A stretch of DNA of 64,000 nucleotides. It comes from Tragulus kanchil. Its lineage: Eukaryota; Chordata; Mammalia; Artiodactyla; Tragulidae. Both the position numbers and the translations under genes were made by a program. The notes beneath the pieces are model-generated. The model was given only the letters and a program-made list of their open reading frames with translations, searched no databases and was not told the DNA's origin. The stretch spans positions 136,224,831-136,288,830 of the forward strand of contig JAIOJX010000002.1 in the NCBI GenBank assembly GCA_022376925.1, written 5' to 3'. Of the stretch, positions 1 through 11,718 are shown piece by piece; position 1 is the stretch's first letter; every line of letters starts with the position of its first letter.

Positions 1-45
1 TGTGGCTTTCCTAATTATCATGTTGCCAAGAAAAGGAGACCCTGT

Positions 46-407
46 GTATTAATTTGCCAGGGCTGCCAAGACAATAACTCACAGGGTGGCTGGAACACGG
101 AAATTCATTTGCTCGTGGTTCTGGAGGCTGAGATCAAGCTTTCCTCGTAGACCCCTCTTTTTGATTGTAGATGCCTGCTTTCTCCCCGTGTCTTCACGTG
201 GTCTTCCCTCTGTGTGTGTCTGCGTCGGAATTCCTCTTCTTAGAAGGGCACCCGTCCTATTGGATGAAGTCCCATCCTTATGACACATTTTTAACTGAAT
301 CACCTCTTAAAGGACACTATCTTCAAATATAGTCAGATTCTGAGGTCTTAGGGTAGGACTTGAACATGTGATTTGGTGGGGATGTGGGGGCACAATTCAG
401 CACGTCA
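46..407 (-). mobile_element. MLT1-like MaLR LTR
   Basis: The reverse strand matches the known order of an MLT1 LTR: a stretch about tab-like drops in the ERVL-MaLR consensus around 'cacaattcag' (near 390), the block around 'ctccaaata/cttcaaatat', the 'tcttcacgtggtcttccctct' neighbourhood near 191-212, 'ttctggaggct' near 120, and the terminal 'gtattaatttgccagggctgcc' region near 46-66. It is a solo LTR with no internal retroviral sequence beside it. The family is placed from memory of the consensus; the exact subfamily is not resolved. Confidence 0.65.
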
Positions 408-1235
408 CCCTTTCTGAGTGGTCAGACATGGCTTTGGCCCTGATCCGTCACAGCCTGGCTGAACCTGGCTGGAGTTAGCTGTGGTTTTGGCTCACCTTAT
501 TCTTGTGACTCTAAGAATATACAACTCTCTGCTCTCTCTTTTCAAGACTTTTCATCCTAAGGTTCTCTCTGAATTCACAATTTGAATCTTATTACTGTTA
601 CCATGACATAATAACATAGCCAAACCCTTTGTGCATTTATTTTTTAAATTAATATATTTCTCTTATCTAATACAATAGATTAACTTTCTGGTGCATTTGA
701 CTTTTAAGGTTTTTTTTTTTTTTTCAGGTAAGAAGTAGATTTATCAATATAGGATGCTTGTGGGAGATGCAGGCGGGCAGGCAAGGAAGCTATGTGACTT
801 TTAGGTTTTGTATCTTTTCCCCCCATCGTATTTTATGTTTTCTGTTTACAATACTTCCTTGTTCTTTGTCTCCCCACCCTCTTCCACTGCATATTATTGC
901 ATCGATGGAGTTTCTTTGGTTCATTTTTTTCCATATCAGGCTTTTGAAAGTTATAGATCCTATTCTATTCTTCAGTGGTTGCCCTAATATCTTAACACAT
1001 TAAAAAATCGTTACTAAATTAGAGCACAAATGTCGGGGAGACAAAGCTAAGCAATATAGAAAGGAGGCATAACATGAAAAGAAAGACTTTTCCAGACTCC
1101 TGATTCCATTCCTAAGCATAATCTACTTTTTAAACTATTTCTCTTTTGAATTATTATGCTGTTACCTTCATAACAAATAGTGTTTTTATACTTTTACTGT
1201 TTTTATTTGTCACACACAGACAGTATTTATTGAAG
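408..1235. other. Unassigned AT-rich sequence
   Basis: No gene or clear repeat is recognised. There is a T-run near 710-724. The 81-codon open frame at 758-1003 is hydrophobic and low complexity, with no family resemblance, and is read as chance. Confidence 0.5.
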
Positions 1236-1261
1236 CTCTATTTTGAATGTTAAGGGATAGT

Positions 1262-1755
1262 CTTACCTTACATATATACAATGGAATACTACTCAGCCAT
1301 TAAAAAGAAGAAATAATGCCATTTGCAGCAACATAAATGGACCTGGAGATGATCATACTAAGTGAAGTAAGTCAGAGAAAGAGAAATCTCCTATTGTCTA
1401 TATGCAGGATCTAAAAAAAATGATACAAATGAATATATGTACAACACAGAAACAGACTCACAGACAAAGAAAACAAATTTATCTCCTTACCAAAGTGGAA
1501 AAGTTGGGGAAAGGGATAAGTTGCGAGTTTGGGGTTGATATATACACACTGCTATATTTTAAATAGATAACCAAAAAAGACCTTCAGGGAACTCTGTTCA
1601 ATATTCTGTATTAACCTAAATGGGAAAAGAACTTGAAAAAGGATAGGTATGTGTAGATGTATAACTGAGTCACTTTCCTGTACATCTGAAAGTAACACAA
1701 CATAGCATTAATAAATCAAATATAATCCATTATAAAATAAAAATTTTAAAAATAA
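1262..1755 (+). mobile_element. L1 3' end (artiodactyl L1 3' UTR)
   Basis: It matches the L1 3' UTR layout of artiodactyls in order: 'ggaatactactcagcca', the 'gatgatcatactaagtgaagtaag' region, 'ctgctatattttaaatagataacc', and the closing 'acacaacat' plus A-rich tail. It is 5'-truncated, with no ORF2 coding left. Moderately diverged. Confidence 0.75.
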
Positions 1756-2378
1756 AATAGCTTCAGATTAAAAAAAACAAAAGAAATGCCATAATATCTT
1801 TGTGAAATCAGAGATAATACTGTCAAACCTATGGAGCATTTCTTTAGACATAAGAATGAAGAGAATAAGTCTTTGTCAACAGGCAAAAAAAAAATGGGCA
1901 TCTTACTTAAAAGTCCCATATCCCAGTTGAACTAGCTACTTTATTATTCGTAGTTCTAGCAATTATCCCTTTAAAGTAAATATGAGCTAGGAACTTTATT
2001 GTTCCATTATCTTTAGATAATACCTTCTGATGCTGTCCAAGATACAGAAATGAGTACTCCTACATTTTGCACTTTCATCTGCCTCCAAACTTCTGTGCAT
2101 TGTACATAATATTTACATTTTGCTAGTAGATTTAGCACAGAAACTGAATAAATACTATGTATTATTATTATAAATGTTATGATAATATAAATATCTTTCA
2201 TTACAGACCTAAGTAGTGTGATTGGACTTGTAGAAAGGAGAATATGATATTATGTTGGGGGTGGTTCTGGAACTTCTAACTGCCTTTCCTTATTATTTTT
2301 TATTTTTTTTTAAAACTTTTATTTATTTATTTTTGGCTGTGCTAGTCTTAAACTCTATTTTGAATGTTAAGGGATAGT

Positions 2379-2872
2379 CTTACCTTACATATATACAATG
2401 GAATACTACTCAGCCATTAAAAAGAAGAAATAATGCCATTTGCAGCAACATAAATGGACCTGGAGATGATCATACTAAGTGAAGTAAGTCAGAGAAAGAG
2501 AAATCTCCTATTGTCTATATGCAGGATCTAAAAAAAATGATACAAATGAATATATGTACAACACAGAAACAGACTCACAGACAAAGAAAACAAATTTATC
2601 TCCTTACCAAAGTGGAAAAGTTGGGGAAAGGGATAAGTTGCGAGTTTGGGGTTGATATATACACACTGCTATATTTTAAATAGATAACCAAAAAAGACCT
2701 TCAGGGAACTCTGTTCAATATTCTGTATTAACCTAAATGGGAAAAGAACTTGAAAAAGGATAGGTATGTGTAGATGTATAACTGAGTCACTTTCCTGTAC
2801 ATCTGAAAGTAACACAACATAGCATTAATAAATCAAATATAATCCATTATAAAATAAAAATTTTAAAAATAA
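2379..2872 (+). mobile_element. L1 3' end, duplicate copy
   Basis: Second copy of the L1 piece at 1262-1755, carried by duplication 1. It is not an independent insertion. Confidence 0.75.
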
Positions 2873-3410
2873 AATAGCTTCAGATTAAAAAAAACAAAAG
2901 AAATGCCATAATATCTTTGTGAAATCAGAGATAATACTGTCAAACCTATGGAGCATTTCTTTAGACATAAGAATGAAGAGAATAAGTCTTTGTCAACAGG
3001 CAAAAAAAAAATGGGCATCTTACTTAAAAGTCCCATATCCCAGTTGAACTAGCTACTTTATTATTCGTAGTTCTAGCAATTATCCCTTTAAAGTAAATAT
3101 GAGCTAGGAACTTTATTGTTCCATTATCTTTAGATAATACCTTCTGATGCTGTCCAAGATACAGAAATGAGTACTCCTACATTTTGCACTTTCATCTGCC
3201 TCCAAACTTCTGTGCATTGTACATAATATTTACATTTTGCTAGTAGATTTAGCACAGAAACTGAATAAATACTATGTATTATTATTATAAATGTTATGAT
3301 AATATAAATATCTTTCATTACAGACCTAAGTAGTGTGATTGGACTTGTAGAAAGGAGAATATGATATTATGTTGGGGGTGGTTCTGGAACTTCTAACTGC
3401 CTTTCCTTAT

Positions 3411-3585
3411 TATTTTTTATTTTTTTTTAAAACTTTTATTTATTTATTTTTGGCTGTGCTGGGTCTTCGCTGATGTGTGGGTTTAGCTGCTCTGTGGTAT
3501 GTGGGATCTTCCTGGATCAGGGGTCGAACCTGTGTCTCCTACATTGGCAGACGGGTTCTTATCCACTGAGCCACAAGGGAAGCCC
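3411..3585 (-). mobile_element. CHR-2-like SINE, internally shortened
   Basis: Reverse-strand tRNA-derived SINE. The A-rich tail lies at the left as T-rich sequence, then 'ggctgtgctgggtctt', 'tatgtgggatcttcctgg', a degenerate B box ('gggtcgaacc'), and the head end 'ccacaagggaagccc'. It is about 175 bp, shorter than full CHR-2 copies of about 300-340 bp. Its first 50 bp also appear, cut off, at 2294-2343. Confidence 0.7.
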
Positions 3586-3740
3586 TCCTTATTATTTTTA
3601 ATCTCTGTAGTTCAAGAAGCATGTCTTTTTATAATTTCCCTAAGCAAATCCCCATTATCCATATTTCTAACAGATGTCTAACTCTATTCTCTGCTAACTA
3701 CATCTTTTTTTTTAAGAGAAGAGGAATTTTTTTTTTTTTT

Positions 3741-3890
3741 AATGTTTATTTGGCTGTGCCGGGTCTTAGTTGCAGCATGTGGGATCTTTCGTTGAGGCAT
3801 GTGGGATCTAGTTCCCTGACCAGGGATCAAACCTGGGTTCTCTGTATTGGGAACACAGGGTCTTAGCCATTGAACTACCAGGGAAGTCCC
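3741..3890 (-). mobile_element. CHR-1-like SINE
   Basis: Short SINE of the CHR-1 type on the reverse strand: 'ggctgtgccgggtcttagttgc', 'tagttccctgaccaggga', then 'ctaccagggaagtccc'. It is preceded by the T-run that is its A-tail. Confidence 0.7.
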
Positions 3891-4473
3891 GGTTATCTCC
3901 TTTTTACAAAGACATCCCCATCTCCTATAGAGCCTTCTGACTTCTACCTTGGATATAAACTAGTTGTTTTGCAACCTGCTACATGAATGTCCAGGGGTTT
4001 CCTTTTTATGTATTACTAAGTTGGAGCCACTGTATCTTAGATTCTATGTTTTCTTTTTTTTGATTTTTTTTTTTTTTTTATAGAATGAGGGCCTTTTATA
4101 ATTTAAAGAATGAGTGTCAATTTTCTGAATCCTGGAATGAAAAATTATTTTATACATTTTATGGATAGTTTGGCTACTCATAGATTTGTATTTCCTTACC
4201 CTGGGGCAAGTTTTCCCTTATTATTTATTTTATTATTTTATCCCCTCTGTTCTCTCTGTTCCGTTTTTCTGAGCTACTGATAAACAAAAGGTAGAAATTC
4301 TGTATGAATTTTCTACTTCTCTGAACTTTATTTATTACGACTTTTAATCTTTCTGTTCTTTGAAGATTCATTCTGGGAGTCTCTTAGCTTGATCATAAAT
4401 TCAGACTTTTAGCTCTGTGATTCTGTGCTGCCTATATATTGTCAACTTACAGTGAACATGTTTTATAAATTTC

Positions 4474-4806
4474 CTTTTTTTTAAAAAAATTATTTATTTA
4501 TTTTATTTTTGGGCGGGGGTCGGGTTGGGGAGGGAGGGGAGCGGGCGGGCCACTTCTATTGGTTTTTCATTTCTCTATTTTCATCCATCTTTGTTCTTTG
4601 GCTCCTGTGGGCCTCCCATCACGGTGGCCTCTGTCGTTGCAGAGCGCCGGCTCCGGGCGCATGTGCTCCAGAGCTCCGGCTCGGTGATTGGACACATCAG
4701 TCCAGCCGCTCCGTGGCACGTGGGATCTTCCCAGGCCAGGGATCGAACCAGCGCCCCTTGCACTGCAAGGCGGTGTCCTTACCCACTGGACCACCAGGGG
4801 AAGCCC
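4474..4806 (-). mobile_element. Novel tRNA-Glu SINE, GC-rich-tail form
   Basis: On the reverse strand, the head starts at 4806 with 'gggcttcccctggtggtcca' (A box) and carries the B box 'ggttcgatccct' near 4735. The body follows, then the GC-rich 3' part (G-rich on the plus strand near 4509-4555) and an AAATA-type tail. The head resembles tRNA-Glu. I cannot match the whole element to a standard bovine SINE. Open frames on both strands here are SINE readings, not genes. Confidence 0.75.
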
Positions 4807-5603
4807 TGAAGGCATGTTATTTGATACATAAACATTTATGATGGCTAGATCTTCATGTAGGTTGTACTTTTGTCATTGTTAACCTCTTTGCTTAGTTTAA
4901 TGCTTTCTTCTTGAAGTCAAATCTCACAATTATAATGTAGTTCATGCTTTCTTTTTTATCTGTATTTTATTTTAGTGCTCTATCTCATTGCCTCTTCTAT
5001 TTATTGTCATTTCTAGATTTCCCGGTTATCTCCTTTTACAAAGACATCCCCATCTCCTATAGAGCCTTCTGACTTCTACCTTGGATATAAACTAGTTGTT
5101 TTGCAACCTGCTACATGAATGTCCAGGGTTTTCTTTTATGTATTACTAAGTTGGAGCCACTGTATCTTAGATTCTATGTTTTCTTTTTTTTGATTTTTTT
5201 TTTTTTTTTATAGAATGAGGGCCTTTTATAATTTAAAGAATGAGTGTCAATTTTCTGAATCCTGGAATGAAAAATTATTTTATACATTTTATGGATAGTT
5301 TGGCTACTCATAGATTTGTATTTCCTTACCCTGGGGCAAGTTTTCCCTTATTATTTATTTTATTATTTTATCCCCTCTGTTCTCTCTGTTCCGTTTTTCT
5401 GAGCTACTGATAAACAAAAGGTAGAAATTCTGTATGAATTTTCTACTTCTCTGAACTTTATTTATTACGACTTTTAATCTTTCTGTTCTTTGAAGATTCA
5501 TTCTGGGAGTCTCTTAGCTTGATCATAAATTCAGACTTTTAGCTCTGTGATTCTGTGCTGCCTATATATTGTCAACTTACAGTGAACATGTTTTATAAAT
5601 TTC

Positions 5604-5935
5604 CTTTTTTTTAAAAAAATTATTTATTTATTTTATTTTTGGGCGGGGGTCGGGTTGGGGTGGGAGGTGAGCGGCGGGCCACTTCTATTGGTTTTTCATT
5701 TCTCTATTTTCATCCATCTTTGTTCTTTGGCTCCTGTGGGCCTCCCATCACGGTGGCCTCTGTCGTTGCAGAGCGCCGGCTCCGGGCGCATGTGCTCCAG
5801 AGCTCCGGCTCGGTGATTGGACACATCAGTCCAGCCGCTCCGTGGCACGTGGGATCTTCCCAGGCCAGGGATCGAACCAGCGCCCCTTGCACTGCAAGGC
5901 GGTGTCCTTACCCACTGGACCACCAGGGGAAGCCC
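5604..5935 (-). mobile_element. Novel SINE, duplicate copy
   Basis: Copy of the element at 4474-4806 through duplication 2. It differs by G-run indels and a few bases in the GC-rich tail, as expected for sequencing error rather than age. Confidence 0.75.
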
Positions 5936-6130
5936 TGAAGGCATGTTATTTGATACATAAACATTTATGATGGCTAGATCTTCATGTAGGTTGTACTTTT
6001 GTCATTGTTAACCTCTTTGCTTAGTTTAATGCTTTCTTCTTGAAGTCAAATCTCACAATTATAATGTAGTTCATGCTTTCTTTTTTATCTGTATTTTATT
6101 TTTAGTGCTCTATCTCATTGCCTCTTCATT

Positions 6131-6654
6131 TATTTATCTAGTCAGTTTTCCTAAGATTCTGCCCTCTTTACTTTGTTACCCACTCAAGAGAACTGTGGCT
6201 ATTTTGAGACAGTTTTTGTTCTAAAAGAACAATGTTTCTCTTCTCCATCTGTCAAGGGATCATTTTCACCTTGAAATGTGAAATGTTCTTCCATTTCCCA
6301 GGTAGAGCTGGGTACTCCCTCTAATGTGGACATACCATATTTTGTATTTCTAGAATAGCCTTTAGCATATTTTTCAAATTGCGTTTTAACGACACCTTTG
6401 ATAAAGAGATTTTATTCTCTCAGGTTTGAACTTCCTGAGGCCGAGGATGTTACGGCGATTGGCATATGGGCTTCTCCTTATGCATCACTTCAGTTTTCAC
6501 CCTGAGCTACAGTTAACACAGCCCTTGGCATTTCTTCACATTCCCTGAAAAAGAAGTCACACTTCCCTAAGCATTAATAGGCAGTGCAGATCCTACTGAA
6601 GGTTCTGTAGGAAGCAGTGGAGAGTTTCACAGGACACTCCATTCAGCACACTGG
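6131..6654. other. Unassigned sequence
   Basis: Low-repeat sequence with nothing recognisable. No open frame of interest, no promoter-like CpG cluster. Confidence 0.4.
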
Positions 6655-6860
6655 CTTCAGTTGTGCCTGACTCTGTGCAATCCTATGGACTGTAGCCTGC
6701 CAGGCTCGTCTGTCCATGGGATTTCCAGGCAACAATACCGGTGCGGGTTGCCATTTCCTTCTCCAGGGGGTCTTGCTGATCTAGGGATCTTATCCACGTC
6801 TCTTAAGTCTCCTGCATTGGCAGCCAGGTTCTTTACCATTAGCGCCACCTGGGAAGTCCC
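6655..6860 (-). mobile_element. Bov-tA SINE
   Basis: Reverse-strand Bov-tA: 'cctgactctgtgcaatccta' near 6666, 'atggactgtagcctgccagg', 'tgccatttccttctccaggg', then the tRNA head ending 'cacctgggaagtccc' at 6860. About 200 bp, with noticeable divergence from consensus. Confidence 0.85.
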
Positions 6861-7736
6861 CATACAGCACACGACTCTCAAAAAATCTTTGTGCAAGGTG
6901 TCCCCTAGCCTGATTCTCCTTGGCTGAAGTCTCCAGAGGGTCCGACTTTGGCCACCTCCTCTCCCTCACTGTTCCTGAGAATTGTCCTCTTTCCCAGGGC
7001 CGGAAACTGTAGCCATTTAATTCTGTTGGTCTGTGACCTGAATCTGATGCTTGGGTTCTTCAGGGTCTTGGTGACTTGATACCCTAAGCCTAGGTTCTGG
7101 AGAGGCAGAAACCCTTTCCTCTCAAATGATTTCCTTGGCTGTGAATTTCAAAAACCTATTTTTTTAAAAAAAAGTTAAAACAATGAGCATCCTTGATTTT
7201 CTTTCTTTTTGTATCTCTGCAAGTCTACCCCGAGGGCATGGGTCTTAAAGATTTTTCTGCTTCCTGGACGGGGAAGATGGCTAGAGAAGTAAGAGATGCT
7301 CAGAAACGAAGCACAGCTTATAATGAGAAAATGCTCCCCAGGAGGAACAGAGCGACACAGGCCACAGCGTAGAGTCCTGGTCTTTCCCCACCTCTCCACC
7401 CTCTTGCTGGAAGCGGCAAACCCTTCGTATCAGAATCCAGAGAATCATTATGGGCTAGTGATGGAGATGCTGAGCAAGGCAGGAAGGGACCACGAGGAGG
7501 AGGCTTGGTTAGTGTGATAACTGGATTTGCTGTTTCACATTTCAGACAGTAAACAAGTCCTCTTTCCTTCGCTGCCCTTCAGCTGTGCCGGAGTGGGCTT
7601 GAGGCATCTTGGCCCTCACCCTGGTTTACTGCGTGCTGGCAAATGAGACTGAGTGCCAGTTTCACAGCCTCATGAAGCCTCAGTCCTCTTATCTGCATAA
7701 TGGGCTACTAAGGCCCCACGGCTTGCCCTTGCAGGG
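6861..7736. other. Unassigned sequence with possible MIR at the end
   Basis: No gene recognised. Near 7620-7720 the order 'agtttcacagcctc', 'cctcttatctgcataatggg' resembles a MIR. The 73-codon frame at 7296-7517 has no recognisable family and is not supported. Confidence 0.35.
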
Positions 7737-7816
7737 AAAAAAAAGTTGCAGATCCTACTGAAGGTTCTGTAGGAAGCAGTGGAGAGTTTCACAGGACACT
7801 CCATTCAGCACACTGG

Positions 7817-8022
7817 CTTCAGTTGTGCCTGACTCTGTGCAATCCTATGGACTGTAGCCTGCCAGGCTCGTCTGTCCATGGGATTTCCAGGCAACAATAC
7901 CGGTGCGGGTTGCCATTTCCTTCTCCAGGGGGTCTTGCTGATCTAGGGATCTTATCCACGTCTCTTAAGTCTCCTGCATTGGCAGCCAGGTTCTTTACCA
8001 TTAGCGCCACCTGGGAAGTCCC
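7817..8022 (-). mobile_element. Bov-tA SINE, duplicate copy
   Basis: Second copy of 6655-6860 through duplication 3. Confidence 0.85.
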
Positions 8023-8899
8023 CATACAGCACACGACTCTCAAAAAATCTTTGTGCAAGGTGTCCCCTAGCCTGATTCTCCTTGGCTGAAGTCTCCAGAG
8101 GGTCCGACTTTGGCCACCTCCTCTCCCTCACTGTTCCTGAGAATTGTCCTCTTTCCCAGGGCCGGAAACTGTAGCCATTTAATTCTGTTGGTCTGTGACC
8201 TGAATCTGATGCTTGGGTTCTTCAGGGTCTTGGTGACTTGATACCCTAAGCCTAGGTTCTGGAGAGGCAGAAACCCTTTCCTCTCAAATGATTTCCTTGG
8301 CTGTGAATTTCAAAAACCTATTTTTTTAAAAAAAAGTTAAAACAATGAGCATCCTTGATTTTCTTTCTTTTTGTATCTCTGCAAGTCTACCCCGAGGGCA
8401 TGGGTCTTAAAGGATTTTTCTGCTTCCTGGACGGGGAAGATGGCTAGAGAAGTAAGAGATGCTCAGAAACGAAGCACAGCTTATAATGAGAAAATGCTCC
8501 CCAGGAGGAACAGAGCGACACAGGCCACAGCGTAGAGTCCTGGTCTTTCCCCACCTCTCCACCCTCTTGCTGGAAGCGGCAAACCCTTCGTATCAGAATC
8601 CAGAGAATCATTATGGGCTAGTGATGGAGATGCTGAGCAAGGCAGGAAGGGACCACGAGGAGGAGGCTTGGTTAGTGTGATAACTGGATTTGCTGTTTCA
8701 CATTTCAGACAGTAAACAAGTCCTCTTTCCTTCGCTGCCCTTCAGCTGTGCCGGAGTGGGCTTGAGGCATCTTGGCCCTCACCCTGGTTTACTGCGTGCT
8801 GGCAAATGAGACTGAGTGCCAGTTTCACAGCCTCATGAAGCCTCAGTCCTCTTATCTGCATAATGGGCTACTAAGGCCCCACGGCTTGCCCTTGCAGGG

Positions 8900-9480
8900 C
8901 TAAATGAGCAAGTGGGCCCATGACTGAGTTCTTTCAAAAGGATCATATATGATGGGAAATGAATGTGCAAAGCTCTGGGGGATGTCTTCTCCTTGTATCC
9001 TGTCCTTCAAGGGCTTCCTGAGATGTCAAGCTCACTGGCAAGAAAGCAAGGGCATTCTGATAGCAGCTCATCTGCCTTTTTGCTGGGACAGTGACTTCGC
9101 TGCTTCAGGGAATACGTGTGGGTGCACATCCAAAAATGAACAGCAGAAGGCAGCCTGTGCTCAACAATGTGACATAGTGCAGGCTCCAGAAAGCTGTAAG
9201 GATGCCCTGACAGGGAGTTACAATAAAATGCACGCAAAGTCCACGAATATTGGAATCTGGAGAGCAGCTCAGGCTTGCTGTTTGTTTTTGCTCTCTCTAT
9301 TTCCTTAAAATTTATTGTTTTGAAAGGAACAAACACATTTGGTTTAAAAAAAAATTAGAAACGTACAAGAGTTTACAGGAAACTCCTTACGGTGACCCTA
9401 AACAGCCTGGTCCCCCTTTCATCTCTCTGCCTTCAAATCCTGTGCTCTCCCTGGCTCCAGCCCACCTTTGGGAGCCCGTC
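8900..9480. other. Unassigned sequence with 119-codon frame
   Basis: An open frame at 8949-9308 (+, 119 codons) contains several cysteines but no motif that I recognise. It has no visible splice-linked neighbours, and the reverse strand is open over the same span. I do not call it a gene. Confidence 0.35.
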
Positions 9481-9570
9481 TTTTCTTTGCTGTGCTCTCT
9501 CCCAGGATGTCTCTCGCCCTAGATTTCAGTGAGGCTCATTTCCTCACCTTCTTCGCATCTCTTCTTTGTT

Positions 9571-9912
9571 AATTTTATTTATTTATATTTGGCTTGCTGG
9601 ATCTTCCTGGCTGCCCAGGCTTTTCTCTAGCTGTGGTGAGCAGGGTCTGCTCTGTAACTGCAGTGTTTGGGTTTCTAACTGGGGTGGCTTCTCTTGTTGC
9701 AGAGCACAGGTTCTAGGCTGCTCAGGCTTCCTTAGCTGTGGCACACGGTCTAGGCAGTTGTGGCTCCTGGGCTCTAGAGCACAGGCTCCGTCGTTGTGGC
9801 ACACGAACTTAGTTGCTCGCAGCATGTGGGATCCTCCTGGATCAGAGATCAAACCCATGTCTCCTGCCTTGGCAGGTGGCTTCTTTGCCTTTTAAGCCAC
9901 CAGGGGAACCCC
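9571..9912 (-). mobile_element. CHR-2-like SINE, near full length
   Basis: Reverse-strand CHR-2: tail at the left, repeated 'agttgtggc...' units typical of the family, 'gcatgtgggatcctcctgg', B-box region 'agatcaaaccc', and head end 'ccaccaggggaacccc'. About 340 bp. Confidence 0.8.
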
Positions 9913-10082
9913 ATCACATCCTTTCTTAACACTCCCTATCCTCATTTAAACGGTACCTGGACCACAGTGTTGCACATTGTTACTATTTTTCACTAATCAG
10001 ACGGATGAAAAGTAGCGTCTCAGTGGCTCAGAGAATTGAAGAGACATCCCTGCTAAGAGGCAGGGCCTGATCCCTGCCTTGC

Positions 10083-10420
10083 AGAGCCTGCTCACTATGG
10101 GTAACCAGCCCCGTCCTCGACTCTGGGCATAGCCCTGTGAGTTGCTTTGGCCAATGGGATATTATCGGATATGATGCAAGCAGAGACTTAGCATAGACTC
10201 AGTGCTTGCTGCCTCTTGTACCTCTTTATTCTCTAAGAGAGCATGCCCAGGCTAGTGTGCTGGGGAATAAGCGACATCTGGAGCAAAGCAGATCCCAGGC
10301 ACCTGGCAGAGGCCAGTCTGGGTCCACTGAGCTCGCTGACGCCCATGTGAACAAGCCAGCCAAGATCAGCAGAGCCACCTGATACGGTGACCCCAGGAAT
10401 ATGTATTCATTGTCCTCATC
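10083..10420 (+). mobile_element. Ancient LTR-like mammalian repeat (uncertain)
   Basis: The block around 'gagttgctttggccaatggg' (10140) followed by 'gagcatgcccaggctag' and 'aagccagccaagatcagcag' follows the order of an old mammalian interspersed repeat with LTR-like features. A related fragment may lie at 46735-47115. The family name is not recalled. Confidence 0.35.
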
Positions 10421-10690
10421 CCACTGGTCATTCCAGACAGCCTGTGAGTTGAGAGCAGAGAGCTATGTGGTGGGCCCACAGCCTCAGGTTAAAGAGGAGC
10501 CCTGGGGGCCCATGTAACTATGCCTGGACCTGTGGGTTTGGGTCCCCTTTTTTGGGGTGTTCCTCTGTAAAAAGGGGAGGGGGGCTGCTCCAGTTTTGGG
10601 CCTTTTCTTTGCTGTGCTCTCTCCCAGGATGTCTCTCGCCCTAGATTTCAGTGAGGCTCATTTCCTCACCTTCTTCATCTCTTCTTTGTT

Positions 10691-11032
10691 AATTTTATTT
10701 ATTTATATTTGGCTTGCTGGATCTTCCTGGCTGCCCAGGCTTTTCTCTAGCTGTGGTGAGCAGGGTCTGCTCTGTAACTGCAGTGTTTGGGTTTCTAACT
10801 GGGGTGGCTTCTCTTGTTGCAGAGCACAGGTTCTAGGCTGCTCAGGCTTCCTTAGCTGTGGCACACGGTCTAGGCAGTTGTGGCTCCTGGGCTCTAGAGC
10901 ACAGGCTCCGTCGTTGTGGCACACGAACTTAGTTGCTCGCAGCATGTGGGATCCTCCTGGATCAGAGATCAAACCCATGTCTCCTGCCTTGGCAGGTGGC
11001 TTCTTTGCCTTTTAAGCCACCAGGGGAACCCC
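10691..11032 (-). mobile_element. CHR-2-like SINE, duplicate copy
   Basis: Second copy of 9571-9912 through duplication 4 (offset 1120). Confidence 0.8.
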
Positions 11033-11718
11033 ATCACATCCTTTCTTAACACTCCCTATCCTCATTTAAACGGTACCTGGACCACAGTGTTGCACATTGT
11101 TACTATTTTTCACTAATCAGACGGATGAAAAGTAGCGTCTCAGTGGCTCAGAGAATTGAAGAGACATCCCTGCTAAGAGGCAGGGCCTGATCCCTGCCTT
11201 GCAGAGCCTGCTCACTATGGGTAACCAGCCCCGTCCTCGACTCTGGGCATAGCCCTGTGAGTTGCTTTGGCCAATGGGATATTATCGGATATGATGCAAG
11301 CAGAGACTTAGCATAGACTCAGTGCTTGCTGCCTCTTGTACCTCTTTATTCTCTAAGAGAGCATGCCCAGGCTAGTGTGCTGGGGAATAAGCGACATCTG
11401 GAGCAAAGCAGATCCCAGGCACCTGGCAGAGGCCAGTCTGGGTCCACTGAGCTCGCTGACGCCCATGTGAACAAGCCAGCCAAGATCAGCAGAGCCACCT
11501 GATACGGTGACCCCAGGAATATGTATTCATTGTCCTCATCCCACTGGTCATTCCAGACAGCCTGTGAGTTGAGAGCAGAGAGCTATGTGGTGGGCCCACA
11601 GCCTCAGGTTAAAGAGGAGCCCTGGGGGGCCCATGTAACTATGCCTGGACCTGTGGGTTTGGGTCCCCTGTTGGGGTGTCCTCTAAAAAGCAGGGCTGCT
11701 TTCCTGTTCTCTTGTAGT

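Larger units (their letters stand above)
1236..3460. repeat. Tandem ~1.1 kb duplication 1
   Basis: Bases 1236-2343 recur at 2353-3460 (offset 1117) with essentially no differences visible. Nine filler bases separate the copies. Copy 1 stops inside a CHR-type SINE at 'ggctgtgct', and only copy 2 continues into the rest of that SINE. Because the break truncates an element that is whole in the second copy, an unmerged contig overlap explains it better than a biological tandem duplication. Confidence 0.9.
3888..6130. repeat. Tandem ~1.1 kb duplication 2
   Basis: Bases 3888-~5000 recur at 5021-~6130. Differences are mostly homopolymer and G-run length changes (the G-rich SINE tail near 4525 versus 5655, and T-runs near 4000 versus 5130). 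The last roughly 25 bases of copy 1 are a scrambled version of copy 2. These are long-read style errors at a contig end. Confidence 0.9.
6586..8899. repeat. Tandem ~1.15 kb duplication 3
   Basis: Bases 6586-7736 recur at 7748-8899 (offset 1162, then 1163 after a one-base change near 7250/8412). An 11-base A-rich filler separates them. The two 73-88 codon frames seen twice are products of the duplication. Confidence 0.9.
9481..11718. repeat. Tandem ~1.1 kb duplication 4 with corrupted junction
   Basis: Bases 9481-10602 correspond to 10603-11718. Copies agree closely except for a two-base change near 9555/10677. In the last 60 bases of copy 1 (about 10545-10602) the sequence turns into an error-laden version of 11665-11718, with extra G and T runs. 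Copy 2 starts right after it. Confidence 0.9.

Noticed and set aside
8949..9308. A 119-codon cysteine-containing frame as a secreted small protein
   Set aside because: No convincing signal peptide at the start, no family resemblance, and the opposite strand is equally open.
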